Part shown: piece after piece, positions 8,771-17,247 of the stretch
How the letters are laid out: each line of letters opens with the position of its first letter
Position numbering within the stretch: position 1 is the stretch's first letter
Origin: Acidilobaceae archaeon UBA158
Lineage (GTDB): Archaea > Thermoproteota > Thermoprotei_A > Sulfolobales > Acidilobaceae
Direction: 5' to 3'
NCBI GenBank assembly: GCA_002506595.1
Contig: DAXV01000052.1
Span: forward strand, 1,046 to 35,924
DNA: 34,879 nt
Translations under genes and position numbers: made by a program
The notes under the pieces: model-generated
What the model was told of the DNA's origin: nothing
Seen by the model: only the letters and a program-made list of their open reading frames with translations
The model's database searches: none

Positions 8771-9226
8771 ATGAATGTAAGAATAGGTCTTGTAATTGCA
8801 GAATTCAACTATGATATAACAAAAATAATGGAAGAAAAAGCGATAAGTCATGCTAAATTTTTAAATGCTGATGTCCCAATTGTCTTTAAAGTTCCGGGCG
8901 TTTATGATTCACCTTTTGCTGTTTCTAAATTATTAAAGCTTGATTATATTGATGCAGTATCCGTTTTAGGAGCAGTGATTCAAGGGGAAACAAAGCATGA
9001 TGAGTTAATCGCTAATCAAGCTGCAAGGATGTTACTTGATCTAAGTGAAAAATATGGAAAACCAGTCACTTTGGGTATTATAGGACCAGGGGCATCTAGA
9101 ATGCAAGCTTTGGAAAGATCTGAGGAATACTCAAGAAGGGCTGTAGAGGCAGCTGTAAAGTTAGTATTAAGATCTAAAATGCTAGATGAGGCCAAATATG
9201 AAGGAAAACTTATAAACATAGGGTAA
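8771..9226 (+). CDS. ribH: 6,7-dimethyl-8-ribityllumazine synthase
   Basis: Condenses 5-amino-6-ribitylamino-uracil with 3,4-dihydroxy-2-butanone 4-phosphate to lumazine, the penultimate step to riboflavin. 151 residues, the normal length. Visible family motifs: AEFN (10-13) at the substrate pocket, VPGVYDSPFA (41-50), GAVIQGETKHDE (67-78) with the catalytic His76, and GIIGPG followed by RMQA (110-113). The short N-terminus and this RMQA motif are of the archaeal type. GGTG (8761-8764) is 6 bases before the ATG. It is followed after 21 bases by GTP cyclohydrolase III, the first enzyme of the same pathway in archaea, so this is a small flavin/deazaflavin operon. Confidence 0.95.
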   Translation: MNVRIGLVIAEFNYDITKIMEEKAISHAKFLNADVPIVFKVPGVYDSPFAVSKLLKLDYIDAVSVLGAVIQGETKHDELIANQAARMLLDLSEKYGKPVTLGIIGPGASRMQALERSEEYSRRAVEAAVKLVLRSKMLDEAKYEGKLINIG

Positions 9227-9247
9227 TATATTATAAGGGAGTTAAAC

Positions 9248-9955
9248 ATGATAAGGATATCAATAATTGAACAAATAGGTTATCGAGAATGGACAGAAAC
9301 TATAGGAACTGATAGAGAGTGGAAAATACAAGAAATCCAGGCAAGAATCTATCAAGAGACTCAAAGAATAGCATCAAGGTTTGGAGGATTTGTTTTGCCT
9401 TTAAGATATGATTATATGACAATTTTATCAAGTAATCTTAATGAAGATAATGAGAGAGAAATACTAGAAGTTGTTTCATCATTATCACCAGTTGCAGTTA
9501 GACTATCAAGCGATATAGGTAATACACCATTAGAAGCAGAAAATAATGCATGGTCTCATATATCTAAAATAGAGCCAGGTAAGTTAGGTCATTTTGGAAA
9601 TGGAAATGAATTTGTGGTTGTAAGCCATATAGATCTAAATGGATTAACTCCAATTACTCAGAAGATTGGTACATTCAGAACATATGGGAAAATGTTGCAG
9701 ATACTAGAAAAAATCAATTATATAGCTGAAGAAAATGGAGGCATTGCACAATATTTAGGTGGGGACAATATACTTGTTATATTGCCTGATTCAAATTATG
9801 AAGATTTAGTTGTAAAAATGATTTCTACTGATGATCTAAAAGCTGGAATAGCAATAGCAAATAAAGCTAGAGAGGCTATGAAATTAGCTGCAGAGGCATT
9901 GCATGAGATAAGGATAACTAGAAACAAGAGGATTGTCAAGAAATCATTTCTTTAG
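9248..9955 (+). CDS. arfA: GTP cyclohydrolase III (archaeal, FAPy-forming)
   Basis: Opens the GTP imidazole ring to 2-amino-5-formylamino-6-ribosylamino-4(3H)-pyrimidinone 5'-phosphate, the first step of archaeal riboflavin and F420 biosynthesis. 235 residues, usual length. The opening ISIIEQIGYREWTETIGTDREW is characteristic of the family, and GGDN at 171-174 is the palm-domain metal site shared with GGDEF/cyclase folds. GGGAG (9237-9241) is 6 bases before the ATG. It is co-directional with ribH (21-base gap) and its last 20 bases overlap, tail to tail, the HAD phosphatase on the other strand. Confidence 0.94.
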   Translation: MIRISIIEQIGYREWTETIGTDREWKIQEIQARIYQETQRIASRFGGFVLPLRYDYMTILSSNLNEDNEREILEVVSSLSPVAVRLSSDIGNTPLEAENNAWSHISKIEPGKLGHFGNGNEFVVVSHIDLNGLTPITQKIGTFRTYGKMLQILEKINYIAEENGGIAQYLGGDNILVILPDSNYEDLVVKMISTDDLKAGIAIANKAREAMKLAAEALHEIRITRNKRIVKKSFL

Positions 9956-10583
9956 ATAGGAAATCAGATAATTCACATAACGATGATATTTTAATTGCAT
10001 CTTCATAATCTATGTTTAAAAGATAAATCTTGCTTATTCCAGATTTTTTATAAGATATTGCATCAAAAATACTATCTCCAACAGCTATTATTTCATTACT
10101 AGATAAGTTCAGTCTTTTTATTGCTAAGATAACTGGTTCTGGATCAGGCTTTACATTTTTAACATCATCACCTGTTATAAGTGTATCATATTTTATATTT
10201 AACCAATTTAATACTGCTAATGCATCGTTTTTCATGCTAGAGGTAACTATGGCAAACTTTAGTTTATATTTATTTATAATGTTTATAAGGGATATTGTAC
10301 ATTTATCCGGTTTTAAAGTTAAAACTAATTTTTTATATTCTTCATTTTTAATAGATAAAATATATTTAATTAGATGTTGATCTAATGATATGTTTTTTTC
10401 TTTAACAAAACCTTGTAAAAAATCTATATCTCTAAAGCCCCAATATTTATTTAAATCAATATTATCATTTAAATCAATATTTACTCCAAACCTTTTTGCA
10501 GTATTTTCCCATGCTTTAAAATGTAGAGCTTGAGTTTGTGCTAGAGTTCCGTCTAAATCACTTATAAGTCCTTTAATACTCAT
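9936..10583 (-). CDS. HAD-superfamily phosphatase (beta-phosphoglucomutase/phosphoglycolate phosphatase-like)
   Basis: 215 residues. HAD motifs in order: DLDGT with nucleophile Asp9 and acid Asp11, an alpha-helical cap after it, motif II VTSSMKND, motif III Lys in DVKNVKPDPEP, and motif IV GDSIFDA. This is the haloacid dehalogenase subfamily with a helical cap, typical of small phosphate-ester hydrolases. It converges on GTP cyclohydrolase III with a 20-base overlap. The archaeal phosphatase acting on the ribityl-pyrimidine phosphate of riboflavin synthesis is a HAD enzyme in bacteria and plants, so the position is suggestive, but no residue proves that substrate. A TATA-like ATTTAAATTTTA lies upstream on the minus strand (about 10611-10622). 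Confidence 0.85.
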   Translation of the reverse strand: MSIKGLISDLDGTLAQTQALHFKAWENTAKRFGVNIDLNDNIDLNKYWGFRDIDFLQGFVKEKNISLDQHLIKYILSIKNEEYKKLVLTLKPDKCTISLINIINKYKLKFAIVTSSMKNDALAVLNWLNIKYDTLITGDDVKNVKPDPEPVILAIKRLNLSSNEIIAVGDSIFDAISYKKSGISKIYLLNIDYEDAIKISSLCELSDFLSKEMIS

Positions 10584-10718
10584 TGCTATCGTCCATTATT
10601 TACGTATAGATAAAATTTAAATATTTATATTATTTTGCAACAGTTTCTTTTTTAGTAAATTAAAAAGTTATGTTTATTTGCCTTTGTTATGTTGCATATT
10701 AATTTTGTTAAATGTTTA

Positions 10719-11567
10719 TTAATATTCTTTTGGGTTTCTTCCTAGTCTTTTTCTTAATAGATTAATCCTTTTTTGAATTTTTTCATCATTATTAATTAAA
10801 AATGCATCTATTAAACATGATAACTCTAATGAATTTAGTTTGTTTATTCTATAAATCTTAGATTCATTAATAAATCCTTTAAAAGCTTCATCAATTTTTC
10901 CAATTTTTAAATTCTCAATGCTATCAATAAAGTATTTGTAGGAATCTAAAAGTATAATTTTTCTGGGTAGACCTTTAGTGTGGGAATTAAAATCTAATTT
11001 TGTATCTACATCATAAAACGCTCTAGGGTTATAAGTAAGATAATATGACCCAATTAATAATGATTTATTTCCTCTAACAAAATTACTAGGTCTAGATGCT
11101 AGAACAGAATATTCATCACAGATTTTTAATATATCATTTTTGTAAATTTTAGGAAAAGCTAAAAATAATGGAGATACTATGCCTGTATATACTATTGGAG
11201 AAACTAAATATTGGGTTCTTTTAGCATATTCCAATAGATTTTTTAATGCAATGCTATTGATCCATGGAATATCACCTGGCATTATTAAATAATAATCTGC
11301 ATCTACGTTTTTTATGGCAGAAGCTATTCCTCTTGATGATCCATTGCATTTCAAAGACGGGTCATCAAAAATAAATTCAACATCAATAATATTTTTTAGT
11401 TTTTCAAATTCTTTTTCATTTGTTACTACGAAGATATTATCTGTAATTTTTTTAGATTCATTAATAGGATAGGAAATTATGGGTTTATTATTATATAAAT
11501 AAATTAATTTATCCTCTGCAAACCTTGTTGACTTACCTCCAGCTAAAATTATCGCAGCCGTTTTCAT
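10719..11567 (-). CDS. MobA-like nucleotidyltransferase
   Basis: 282 residues. The N-terminus AAIILAGGKSTRFAEDK is the nucleotide-binding signature of MobA/GlmU/IspD-type transferases; LIMPGDIPW gives the metal-binding Asp of the family's DxP region. It may attach a nucleotide to molybdopterin (MobA) or activate a sugar or polyol. The last 90 residues (after the SHTKGLPRK region) are unlike typical MobA, which is about 190-200 residues long. A GTG at 11576 would add three residues, but that GTG lies inside a tandem repeat, and a TATA box at 11593-11599 gives a transcript starting close to the ATG at 11567, which I prefer. No other molybdopterin gene is nearby, so substrate is open. Confidence 0.68.
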   Translation of the reverse strand: MKTAAIILAGGKSTRFAEDKLIYLYNNKPIISYPINESKKITDNIFVVTNEKEFEKLKNIIDVEFIFDDPSLKCNGSSRGIASAIKNVDADYYLIMPGDIPWINSIALKNLLEYAKRTQYLVSPIVYTGIVSPLFLAFPKIYKNDILKICDEYSVLASRPSNFVRGNKSLLIGSYYLTYNPRAFYDVDTKLDFNSHTKGLPRKIILLDSYKYFIDSIENLKIGKIDEAFKGFINESKIYRINKLNSLELSCLIDAFLINNDEKIQKRINLLRKRLGRNPKEY

Positions 11568-11589
11568 TTTATCCACATTTTATCCACAT
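11568..11589 (-). repeat. Two tandem 11-bp units immediately before the MobA-like start
   Basis: Read on the minus strand, ATGTGGATAAA occurs twice in a row and is followed directly by the ATG of the gene. Each unit begins with its own ATG, so the leader region holds three ATGs at 11-base intervals; the two upstream ones open only 4- and 6-codon frames. It may be slippage during replication or a tandem operator. Confidence 0.6.
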
Positions 11590-11592
11590 TTA

Positions 11593-11599
11593 ATTTAAA
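11593..11599 (-). promoter_or_regulatory. TATA box of the MobA-like gene
   Basis: TTTAAAT on the minus strand, centred about 29 bases before ATG 11567, the distance expected for a transcript with no or a very short leader. Confidence 0.4.
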
Positions 11600-11682
11600 G
11601 TAAAAAGGATTTTTAAATTGATAAGATAATTTGTTAAAGAGAAATTAAGCTTTGTTAAAGCGAAATAATAATTAAGCAAAAG

Positions 11683-12465
11683 TCATAATTTAAATAAGAT
11701 TCCTTTTTCTTTAGCATCTTTAAGATTAGTAAACATCTGATTAAAAGCCATAGATAATATAGATTTGTTATTATACATTGAAGTTATTTTTAATAGCTCA
11801 CATTTACTTAGTTGAGACAATTCATCTGCAAACTTTATCATATTTTTAGTAGCTCTAATTGCTTCATCTACAATAGTAATAGAAGCAGTTTGTGCTGTCC
11901 TACTAAACGGATTTAAATCTATAGCTGATACTATTTTACCTAAATTTCTCAAAGCCTGTGTTCTATCACCGTCCTCAATAGCAAGTAACACAAAATCTGA
12001 TTTATAAATACCGTTTTCACATACAATACCTCTTGGTCCTTCTAGATTAGGTAATTTTACTTTGTTACATTCACTGCCTAAAATATTTTTAGCTCCAATG
12101 TCTTTTAAATAACTTTCTATTTTTTTAATTCTTTCTTCAGACCTATGGAATAAGTTTACTTCTATTGGTATATTCAAATTATTAGATAGTTTAACTATTT
12201 CTTCTCCTGCAAGTGCTGCATAATTTCCATTTACTGAGATTATTGGAGATTTTGATATTAATAAATATGCTACAGTGACTTTTTCAGCTTCTAGGGCAAA
12301 ATCGTGAGATTTTTCTCCTAATATATAATCAAAAGCTTCTCCTCTACCTTGTGCAACAAGTCCATGAGCAACTACAATTCCTTTGTTGAAAAAATCAACC
12401 AGTTTTTCTCTAGTTACTAATGATTGATACCTTGGATGATTTTTAGGTATATCTTCTATATTCAT
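11683..12465 (-). CDS. 4-phosphopantoate--beta-alanine ligase (phosphopantothenate synthetase)
   Basis: Archaeal CoA pathway enzyme joining 4-phosphopantoate to beta-alanine with ATP. 260 residues, normal length. It opens IPKNHPRYQSLVTREKLV, then GIVVAHGLVAQGRGEAFDYILGE, VNGNYAALAG, and near the C-terminus LNPFSRTAQTASITIVDE, all hallmarks of the DUF137/PPS family. A TTG at 12474 could add three residues; the ATG at 12465 is preferred because it overlaps the pantoate kinase stop by 4 bases (ATGA) with GGAGG about 10 bases upstream. The kinase provides its substrate, so translational coupling of the two makes sense. Confidence 0.93.
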   Translation of the reverse strand: MNIEDIPKNHPRYQSLVTREKLVDFFNKGIVVAHGLVAQGRGEAFDYILGEKSHDFALEAEKVTVAYLLISKSPIISVNGNYAALAGEEIVKLSNNLNIPIEVNLFHRSEERIKKIESYLKDIGAKNILGSECNKVKLPNLEGPRGIVCENGIYKSDFVLLAIEDGDRTQALRNLGKIVSAIDLNPFSRTAQTASITIVDEAIRATKNMIKFADELSQLSKCELLKITSMYNNKSILSMAFNQMFTNLKDAKEKGILFKL

Positions 12466-13301
12466 TCCTGCCAAGCCTCCGGACCATGTGATGAAGGTCT
12501 TAAGATTCTTAAATTTAACCCTATACCTTTTAAATTATATAATGCATCTTCTATTTTATTGTTTTCTATTAATAATACAACCATCTTTTTCTTTACATAA
12601 TAGCTTATTAATCCTGGCGTCTTCAAAATTTTATCTGTTTTATTGTTTAACATATTTATTATTTTTGTTTTTTCAGTAAAAGCTTTAATTTCATATAATA
12701 CTGTTTCGAAAGAAAAATCTTCTTCAATTTTATTTAAAGCGATTTGAGATTCATTTAAAATTTGAGGATCATAATTGTTTAATAATTCTTTTGTTTCCAT
12801 AGAACCAAATTCTAGTGTAACTATTGATATATCTTTAGGAAATGAAATGCAATCAACTTCTCCTATACCTGGTGCACCTTCTCTTTTCCTTAATACTATA
12901 CCAATTCCGCATGAAATTGCTAATACATCTCCAAGACCAGTTTTGTTTTCAATTTCTATCTTATGCGCCTCTTGCAATGCTTTAAGATAGCTTATTTTTC
13001 CGTAAAGAAAGCCTATAAGTTCTGTAGCTATCGTTGATGATGCGCTTGTTGCATAACCCATTTTTACAGGTAAAGGCATATTTAAGTTTAAATTTCCATT
13101 AATTTTTAATTTGTTTAATACTTCTTTTGCAGTATAAGGAAGGTTTTCATAATTGTTAAGAATTTCTTCTCCAATACATAATTTTAATCTAGGCTCTATT
13201 GCTATTCCAATTCCAATAGAACCTGAATATATTGGATCTTCTTTAATTATAGGCATAAATAATGCTGTTATATGATGTGGAACTGAGGCACAAAAAACCA
13301 T
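12462..13301 (-). CDS. Pantoate kinase (GHMP family)
   Basis: Phosphorylates pantoate to 4-phosphopantoate, the first archaea-specific CoA step. 279 residues. PHHITALF near the N-terminus and SGSIGIGIAI replace the usual GHMP entry, PVKMGYATSASS is the phosphate-binding glycine/serine loop, and ENKTGLGDVLA followed by RKREGAPGIGEV is diagnostic for pantoate kinase among GHMP kinases. It lies 10 bases after the membrane protein gene and overlaps phosphopantothenate synthetase by 4 bases, so three minus-strand genes (14145 to 11683) read as an operon. Confidence 0.92.
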   Translation of the reverse strand: MVFCASVPHHITALFMPIIKEDPIYSGSIGIGIAIEPRLKLCIGEEILNNYENLPYTAKEVLNKLKINGNLNLNMPLPVKMGYATSASSTIATELIGFLYGKISYLKALQEAHKIEIENKTGLGDVLAISCGIGIVLRKREGAPGIGEVDCISFPKDISIVTLEFGSMETKELLNNYDPQILNESQIALNKIEEDFSFETVLYEIKAFTEKTKIINMLNNKTDKILKTPGLISYYVKKKMVVLLIENNKIEDALYNLKGIGLNLRILRPSSHGPEAWQE

Positions 13302-13311
13302 TTAATACACC

Positions 13312-14145
13312 TTAATATAATGTGCCGCTCTCCTCCTTTACTTGCTCTTTAATTTTCTTTTTAAGTTCTTTGCTTTCGAAGGGTAATTCATCTATTATAT
13401 TATCGGATATACTTATCATGCTTTTCTTTTTAAGTGAAATAATTGCCTTGTAAGTTATATATGAAGTTAATTCGTTAGAATCTTCTTCAAGCAATGCTTT
13501 TGTAATTATCTTTGTTATATTGTATAATGTTTTGAGCTCGTTTATCGCAGAAAATACTGCTACTTCACCATCTCCTTTTTTCAAGCTAGAAAGCAAGTTA
13601 TAGAAATCTTCATATTTCATTCTTATAATTAGATAACCATTTAAATATTGAGCATCTGATCCTTCTTGAGGATAATCATAAGATAATTCATTACTTATAT
13701 CAGTTTCATCATCGATCATATTAATTTCAGGGTATATTATAGTAAAATCTCCTCTATATATTTCAATAATGATATCTTTTGTCTCCCTACTTATTTGTTT
13801 TACAATCCCTTTTATCAAATTATATACCATAAATAAATCTTCTTCATCGCTGTTTATTAATTCTTTTTCTTCTTCATCATCTTGTGTCATGTCAAAATCT
13901 ATATCCTCATTTATTTCATTAATCTTTTGATATAAATTATTAATGTAGTTCATTAATTCCTTAGAGGCTGCATCAGATGATATATAAATTAATGTACTAA
14001 CTATTATAGCGACAATGATTGATAAAAATAATGGTCCTTTTAAGGCTATGGATAAGCTAATGCCTACTGCAAATGTTATTAAACCTAATATTATGGATAA
14101 AATTAGCTTAAAACCTTTATAGTTAAGTAGTTTCGTAAGCCTCAA
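13312..14145 (-). CDS. Unrecognised membrane-anchored protein upstream of the CoA genes
   Basis: 277 residues, not recognised. Two hydrophobic segments close to the N-terminus (about 11-32 and 35-55) are followed by a cytoplasmic-looking domain with a strongly acidic stretch (FDMTQDDEEEKELINSDEEDLF, about 104-125) and a basic C-terminus (ELKKKIKEQVKEE). The start is TTG, with AGGAG three bases upstream; the first in-frame ATG would remove both membrane segments. It is the promoter-proximal gene of the run with pantoate kinase. Its place could mean a regulatory role for CoA synthesis, or only shared transcription. Confidence 0.6.
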   Translation of the reverse strand: MRLTKLLNYKGFKLILSIILGLITFAVGISLSIALKGPLFLSIIVAIIVSTLIYISSDAASKELMNYINNLYQKINEINEDIDFDMTQDDEEEKELINSDEEDLFMVYNLIKGIVKQISRETKDIIIEIYRGDFTIIYPEINMIDDETDISNELSYDYPQEGSDAQYLNGYLIIRMKYEDFYNLLSSLKKGDGEVAVFSAINELKTLYNITKIITKALLEEDSNELTSYITYKAIISLKKKSMISISDNIIDELPFESKELKKKIKEQVKEESGTLY

Positions 14146-14175
14146 CCTCTCCTAATTTACCATTAAATTGACAAG

Positions 14176-14184
14176 TTATAAATA
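14176..14184 (-). promoter_or_regulatory. TATA box of the membrane protein/CoA operon
   Basis: ATTTATAAC on the minus strand about 35 bases before the TTG at 14145; predicts a leader of about 9 bases that includes the AGGAG motif. Confidence 0.4.
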
Positions 14185-14204
14185 TTAATCACTCTATGAA
14201 ATAA

Positions 14205-14303
14205 AAATAGAAAATAACGGCAATTTTAATAAGCAATACTAAATAATATTTCTCTAATTTGTATAGATTAACAAATTTTTAAGGTAATAGTTATTTTCTA
14301 TTT
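14205..14303. repeat. 14-bp inverted repeat between divergent promoters
   Basis: AAATAGAAAATAAC (14205-14218) and its exact reverse complement (14290-14303) lie 71 bases apart in the 230-base gap between the CoA operon and the OFOR locus. Possible paired operator; A+T richness makes chance occurrence realistic. Confidence 0.35.
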
Positions 14304-14328
14304 CAGATGTTATTATAAAACAATGTGA

Positions 14329-14340
14329 TTATATATAAAA
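14329..14340 (+). promoter_or_regulatory. TATA box of the OFOR-1 operon
   Basis: TTATATATAAAA predicts transcription from about 14360, just upstream of the GGTG site. It lies downstream of the GTG at 14325, so that longer reading of OFOR-1 alpha is very unlikely. Confidence 0.6.
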
Positions 14341-14364
14341 AGTCTTTTTTATTATACTATACAA

Positions 14365-14368
14365 GGTG
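14365..14368 (+). promoter_or_regulatory. Ribosome binding site that fixes a TTG start
   Basis: GGTG followed by CTATAAA and then TTG 14376. Exactly the same 11 bases (GGTGCTATAAA) precede the ATG of the gene at 22392, which supports TTG as the start codon here. Confidence 0.6.
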
Positions 14369-14375
14369 CTATAAA

Positions 14376-16313
14376 TTGACCGACGAAGTTGACATTTCAG
14401 TAATGATTGGAGGACCCCAAGGAGGTGGAATAGAATCCTCAGGTCAAATGCTTGTAAGAACTTTTATGATTAAGGGATATGACGTATTTGGAATAAGAGA
14501 ATATCATAGCAATATTATGGGAGCTCATAGCTATTATAATGTTAGAGTTAAAAAAACAAGGCCGAGAAGCGTTAGATTACCTGTTGATGGTTTAATTGCA
14601 TTAGATGCAGAGACCATATTTACTCATTATAATGAAATCGCTCCAAATAGCTTCATAATATATGATGTAGATATACTTAATACTAATATGGAAAAAATAG
14701 CTCCTATGGAACCAGAAGTAAAGGAAAGAATAGGAAGTGAATTGAAAAAACTAGGAATAGAGCCTATAGCTTCTGAAGTTATTAAATATTTATCTAATAA
14801 TGGAATTAAAACAGTAGGATTACCACTTAAGAATTTATTAAAGACTACTGCAGAAAAACTTAAGACAAACGTTGTATCTGTTGCAAAAACAGTTAATACA
14901 ATGAGTATTACTGCTGCAGTAGCATTATTAGGTATTGATGTAGAGACCATTGAAAAATCTATTAACTATTATTTCTATGGAAAGAAATCAATTATAGATT
15001 CAAATGTTATGGCAGCTAAGGTCGCTTATGATTTTGTAAAAGATAACTTTGGTATAGGCAAACCAATAGATGATGGGCCTAATAAAAATAGAACAAGAAT
15101 GGTTGCAACAGGAAATGATATAGTTGCCATGGGTAAATTAGCAGGTGGATTAACATTAGAAACATATTATCCAATAACGCCTTCACAGGATGAGGCATTC
15201 TATTTAGGCGAGCACAGACATTTTAAATTAGATGAATGGGCTGCAAAAGAACTCGGTGTAGATAAGCTAGGAGTTTTAGTATTCCAGGCTGAAGATGAAT
15301 TAGGAGCATTAAATATGGCTATTGGAGGTGCGTTAGCCGGAGCAAGAACCGCAACAACAACAAGTGGTCCAGGTCTATCATTAATGAATGAAGCAATTAG
15401 TTTTGCAGTAATGGCAGAGGTTCCAGTTGTTATTACAGTATGGATGAGAGCTGGGCCAAGTACTGGAGAAGCAACAAGACAAGGTCAACAGGATCTTTTA
15501 CATTCCGTTTTTGCAGGTCATGGAGATGCTCCTAAAATTGTTATAGCAAGTGGAGATCATATTGAGGCTTATTATGATGCTATGAAAGCATTAAATTGGG
15601 CTGAAAAATATCAAACACCGGTTATTCATTTAGTTGATAAGTATATCGCATCTAGTATGATGAGTTTCGATAGAGAAGATGTTGATCCTCAATTAATACC
15701 AATTGATAGAGGTAAATATTATAACGAAAATCAAAATGAAGACTATAAGAGATATGAAATAACCGATGATTATGTTAGCCCTAGAATGCCTTTAGGTAAG
15801 AAGCTAATGTGGGTTAGTAGCTTGACACACAATGAATATGGTATTGTAACTGAAGATCCAATAACAAGAGAAAAAATGTTATTAAAAATAGCTAAAAAAA
15901 TAGAAAATGCAGGCAGAGAAATACCCATTAATGATAAGGTTTCACTATATGGAGATCAAGATGCAAAAATAACAATAGTAACATGGGGTTCAGCTAAAGG
16001 TCCTATATTAGATGCAATGGAGCTCTTGAAGAAAGAAGGTATTAGCACAAGATTGTTACAAATAAGGATGATGTCGCCGTTCCCATCAGAATATGTAGCT
16101 AATATATTAAATTCTTCAGAATTAGTGATTGATGTAGAGGCAAATGTATTGTCTCAATTAGCAATGTTAATAAGAATGAATACAGGATATGAAGTAAAGA
16201 AAAAGATTATCAAGTTAACAGGTAGAAGTATAATGGAACATGAGATTTATAGGGCTCTTAAGTCTGTAATTCAAAATAATCAAGATTTGGTGGTGATAAG
16301 TGATGGCGCGTAA
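14376..16313 (+). CDS. 2-oxoacid:ferredoxin oxidoreductase, fused gamma-alpha subunit (OFOR-1)
   Basis: With the beta subunit it decarboxylates a 2-oxoacid to the acyl-CoA and reduces ferredoxin. 645 residues. The gamma domain (about 1-190) starts MIGGPQGGGIESSG and includes REYHSNIMGAHSYY and LDAETIFTHYNEI; the alpha domain carries YYPITPS (around 265), FQAEDELGALNMAIGGALAGARTATTTSGPG, and ATRQGQQDLLHSVFAGHGDAP. This matches Sulfolobus-type two-subunit enzymes. Compared with OFOR-2, the last motif departs from the family form (TRxxQxDLLxxxxxxHGEFPR) at several places, so the two enzymes probably differ in substrate. The TTG start is set by GGTG 14365 and the TATA box at 14329. The 3' end overlaps the beta gene by 11 bases. 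Confidence 0.92.
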   Translation: MTDEVDISVMIGGPQGGGIESSGQMLVRTFMIKGYDVFGIREYHSNIMGAHSYYNVRVKKTRPRSVRLPVDGLIALDAETIFTHYNEIAPNSFIIYDVDILNTNMEKIAPMEPEVKERIGSELKKLGIEPIASEVIKYLSNNGIKTVGLPLKNLLKTTAEKLKTNVVSVAKTVNTMSITAAVALLGIDVETIEKSINYYFYGKKSIIDSNVMAAKVAYDFVKDNFGIGKPIDDGPNKNRTRMVATGNDIVAMGKLAGGLTLETYYPITPSQDEAFYLGEHRHFKLDEWAAKELGVDKLGVLVFQAEDELGALNMAIGGALAGARTATTTSGPGLSLMNEAISFAVMAEVPVVITVWMRAGPSTGEATRQGQQDLLHSVFAGHGDAPKIVIASGDHIEAYYDAMKALNWAEKYQTPVIHLVDKYIASSMMSFDREDVDPQLIPIDRGKYYNENQNEDYKRYEITDDYVSPRMPLGKKLMWVSSLTHNEYGIVTEDPITREKMLLKIAKKIENAGREIPINDKVSLYGDQDAKITIVTWGSAKGPILDAMELLKKEGISTRLLQIRMMSPFPSEYVANILNSSELVIDVEANVLSQLAMLIRMNTGYEVKKKIIKLTGRSIMEHEIYRALKSVIQNNQDLVVISDGA

Positions 16314-17235
16314 CTGGTCTGATTATAAGACAAGTTCTTGGGTACAGTGGTGCCCAGCATGTGGTAATTTCGGTATATTATTGGCTTTGCAAAAAGCATT
16401 AGCAGAATTGAACTTACCTTCGGAGAAAGTATCAATAGTATCAGGTATCGGATGCTCAAGTAGAATTCCTTATTATGTAAAAACATCTAATATACATACA
16501 TTGCATGGGAGGCCAATACCTGTCGCTGAAGGAATAAAATTGGCAAATCCTGAACAAACAGTAATTGTTGCAAGCGGTGATGGAGATTTATTAGGTATAG
16601 GAGCAGGTCATTTCGTTGCATTGGGGAGAAGAAACATGCAAATTCCAATACTATTACACGATAATGCAGTATATGGATTAACAAAGGGTCAAGCAGCACC
16701 AACGTTACCATTATGGGTAAAAACAAAGGCACTTGATTCGCCAAATATACAATCACAAATAAATCCGCTTTTGTTAGCTTTTGCCAGTGGATATACATTT
16801 ATTGCAAGAGCATACGCATATCATGTTGATCAACTAAAGGATCTGATAAAAGCCGCAATAAACCATAAAGGAACATCATTGATTGATATACTACAGCCAT
16901 GCCCAACATATAATGATATTATGACTAAGGAATGGTATGAAAAAAGGATATACTATTTAACAACAGAGGATTCTTCATGGGATCCAATGATATCATCTCC
17001 TGAAGACTTTGATGCAAAAGCACCAAAAATATTAAGTAAGATGACTGAATGGGGAGATAAAATACCATTAGGAGTATTTTACATAAACATGTCAACTGAG
17101 CCATTAGACACAAGAATTGAAAAGATTTTGCCAGGATATCTGCAATATCCACCAGCTAAAAGACCTATAGAAATAAAATCAAAGCCATTAGTTCATCCAT
17201 TTACTGAATTTAAGGATAGGATAGTGCAAACATAA
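16303..17235 (+). CDS. 2-oxoacid:ferredoxin oxidoreductase, beta subunit (OFOR-1)
   Basis: Thiamine-pyrophosphate and iron-sulfur subunit, 310 residues. Cys17 and Cys20 (WCPACGNFG), Cys51 (GIGCSS) and Cys200 (QPCPTYN) are the expected [4Fe-4S] ligands. GDGDLLGIGAGHF and LLHDNAVYGLTKGQAAPT form the TPP-magnesium site. The pocket segment after Cys51 reads SSRIPYYV, different from OFOR-2 (SGKTSHFL). GTG 16300 would add one residue; ATG 16303 has GGTG 7 bases upstream and is preferred. Two stretches (16348-16407 and 16579-16622) are base-for-base identical to the OFOR-2 beta gene. Confidence 0.92.
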   Translation: MARNWSDYKTSSWVQWCPACGNFGILLALQKALAELNLPSEKVSIVSGIGCSSRIPYYVKTSNIHTLHGRPIPVAEGIKLANPEQTVIVASGDGDLLGIGAGHFVALGRRNMQIPILLHDNAVYGLTKGQAAPTLPLWVKTKALDSPNIQSQINPLLLAFASGYTFIARAYAYHVDQLKDLIKAAINHKGTSLIDILQPCPTYNDIMTKEWYEKRIYYLTTEDSSWDPMISSPEDFDAKAPKILSKMTEWGDKIPLGVFYINMSTEPLDTRIEKILPGYLQYPPAKRPIEIKSKPLVHPFTEFKDRIVQT

Positions 17236-17247
17236 CGAGTTGATAAT

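Noticed and set aside
14325..14375. Upstream 17-codon extension of OFOR-1 alpha from GTG 14325
   Set aside because: It would begin upstream of the TATA box at 14329 and lacks family homology; GGTG at 14365 supports the TTG at 14376.
14627..17152. Several minus-strand open frames of 68-107 residues opposite the OFOR-1 genes
   Set aside because: Antisense shadows of conserved genes with low-complexity hydrophobic translations and no ribosome binding sites.
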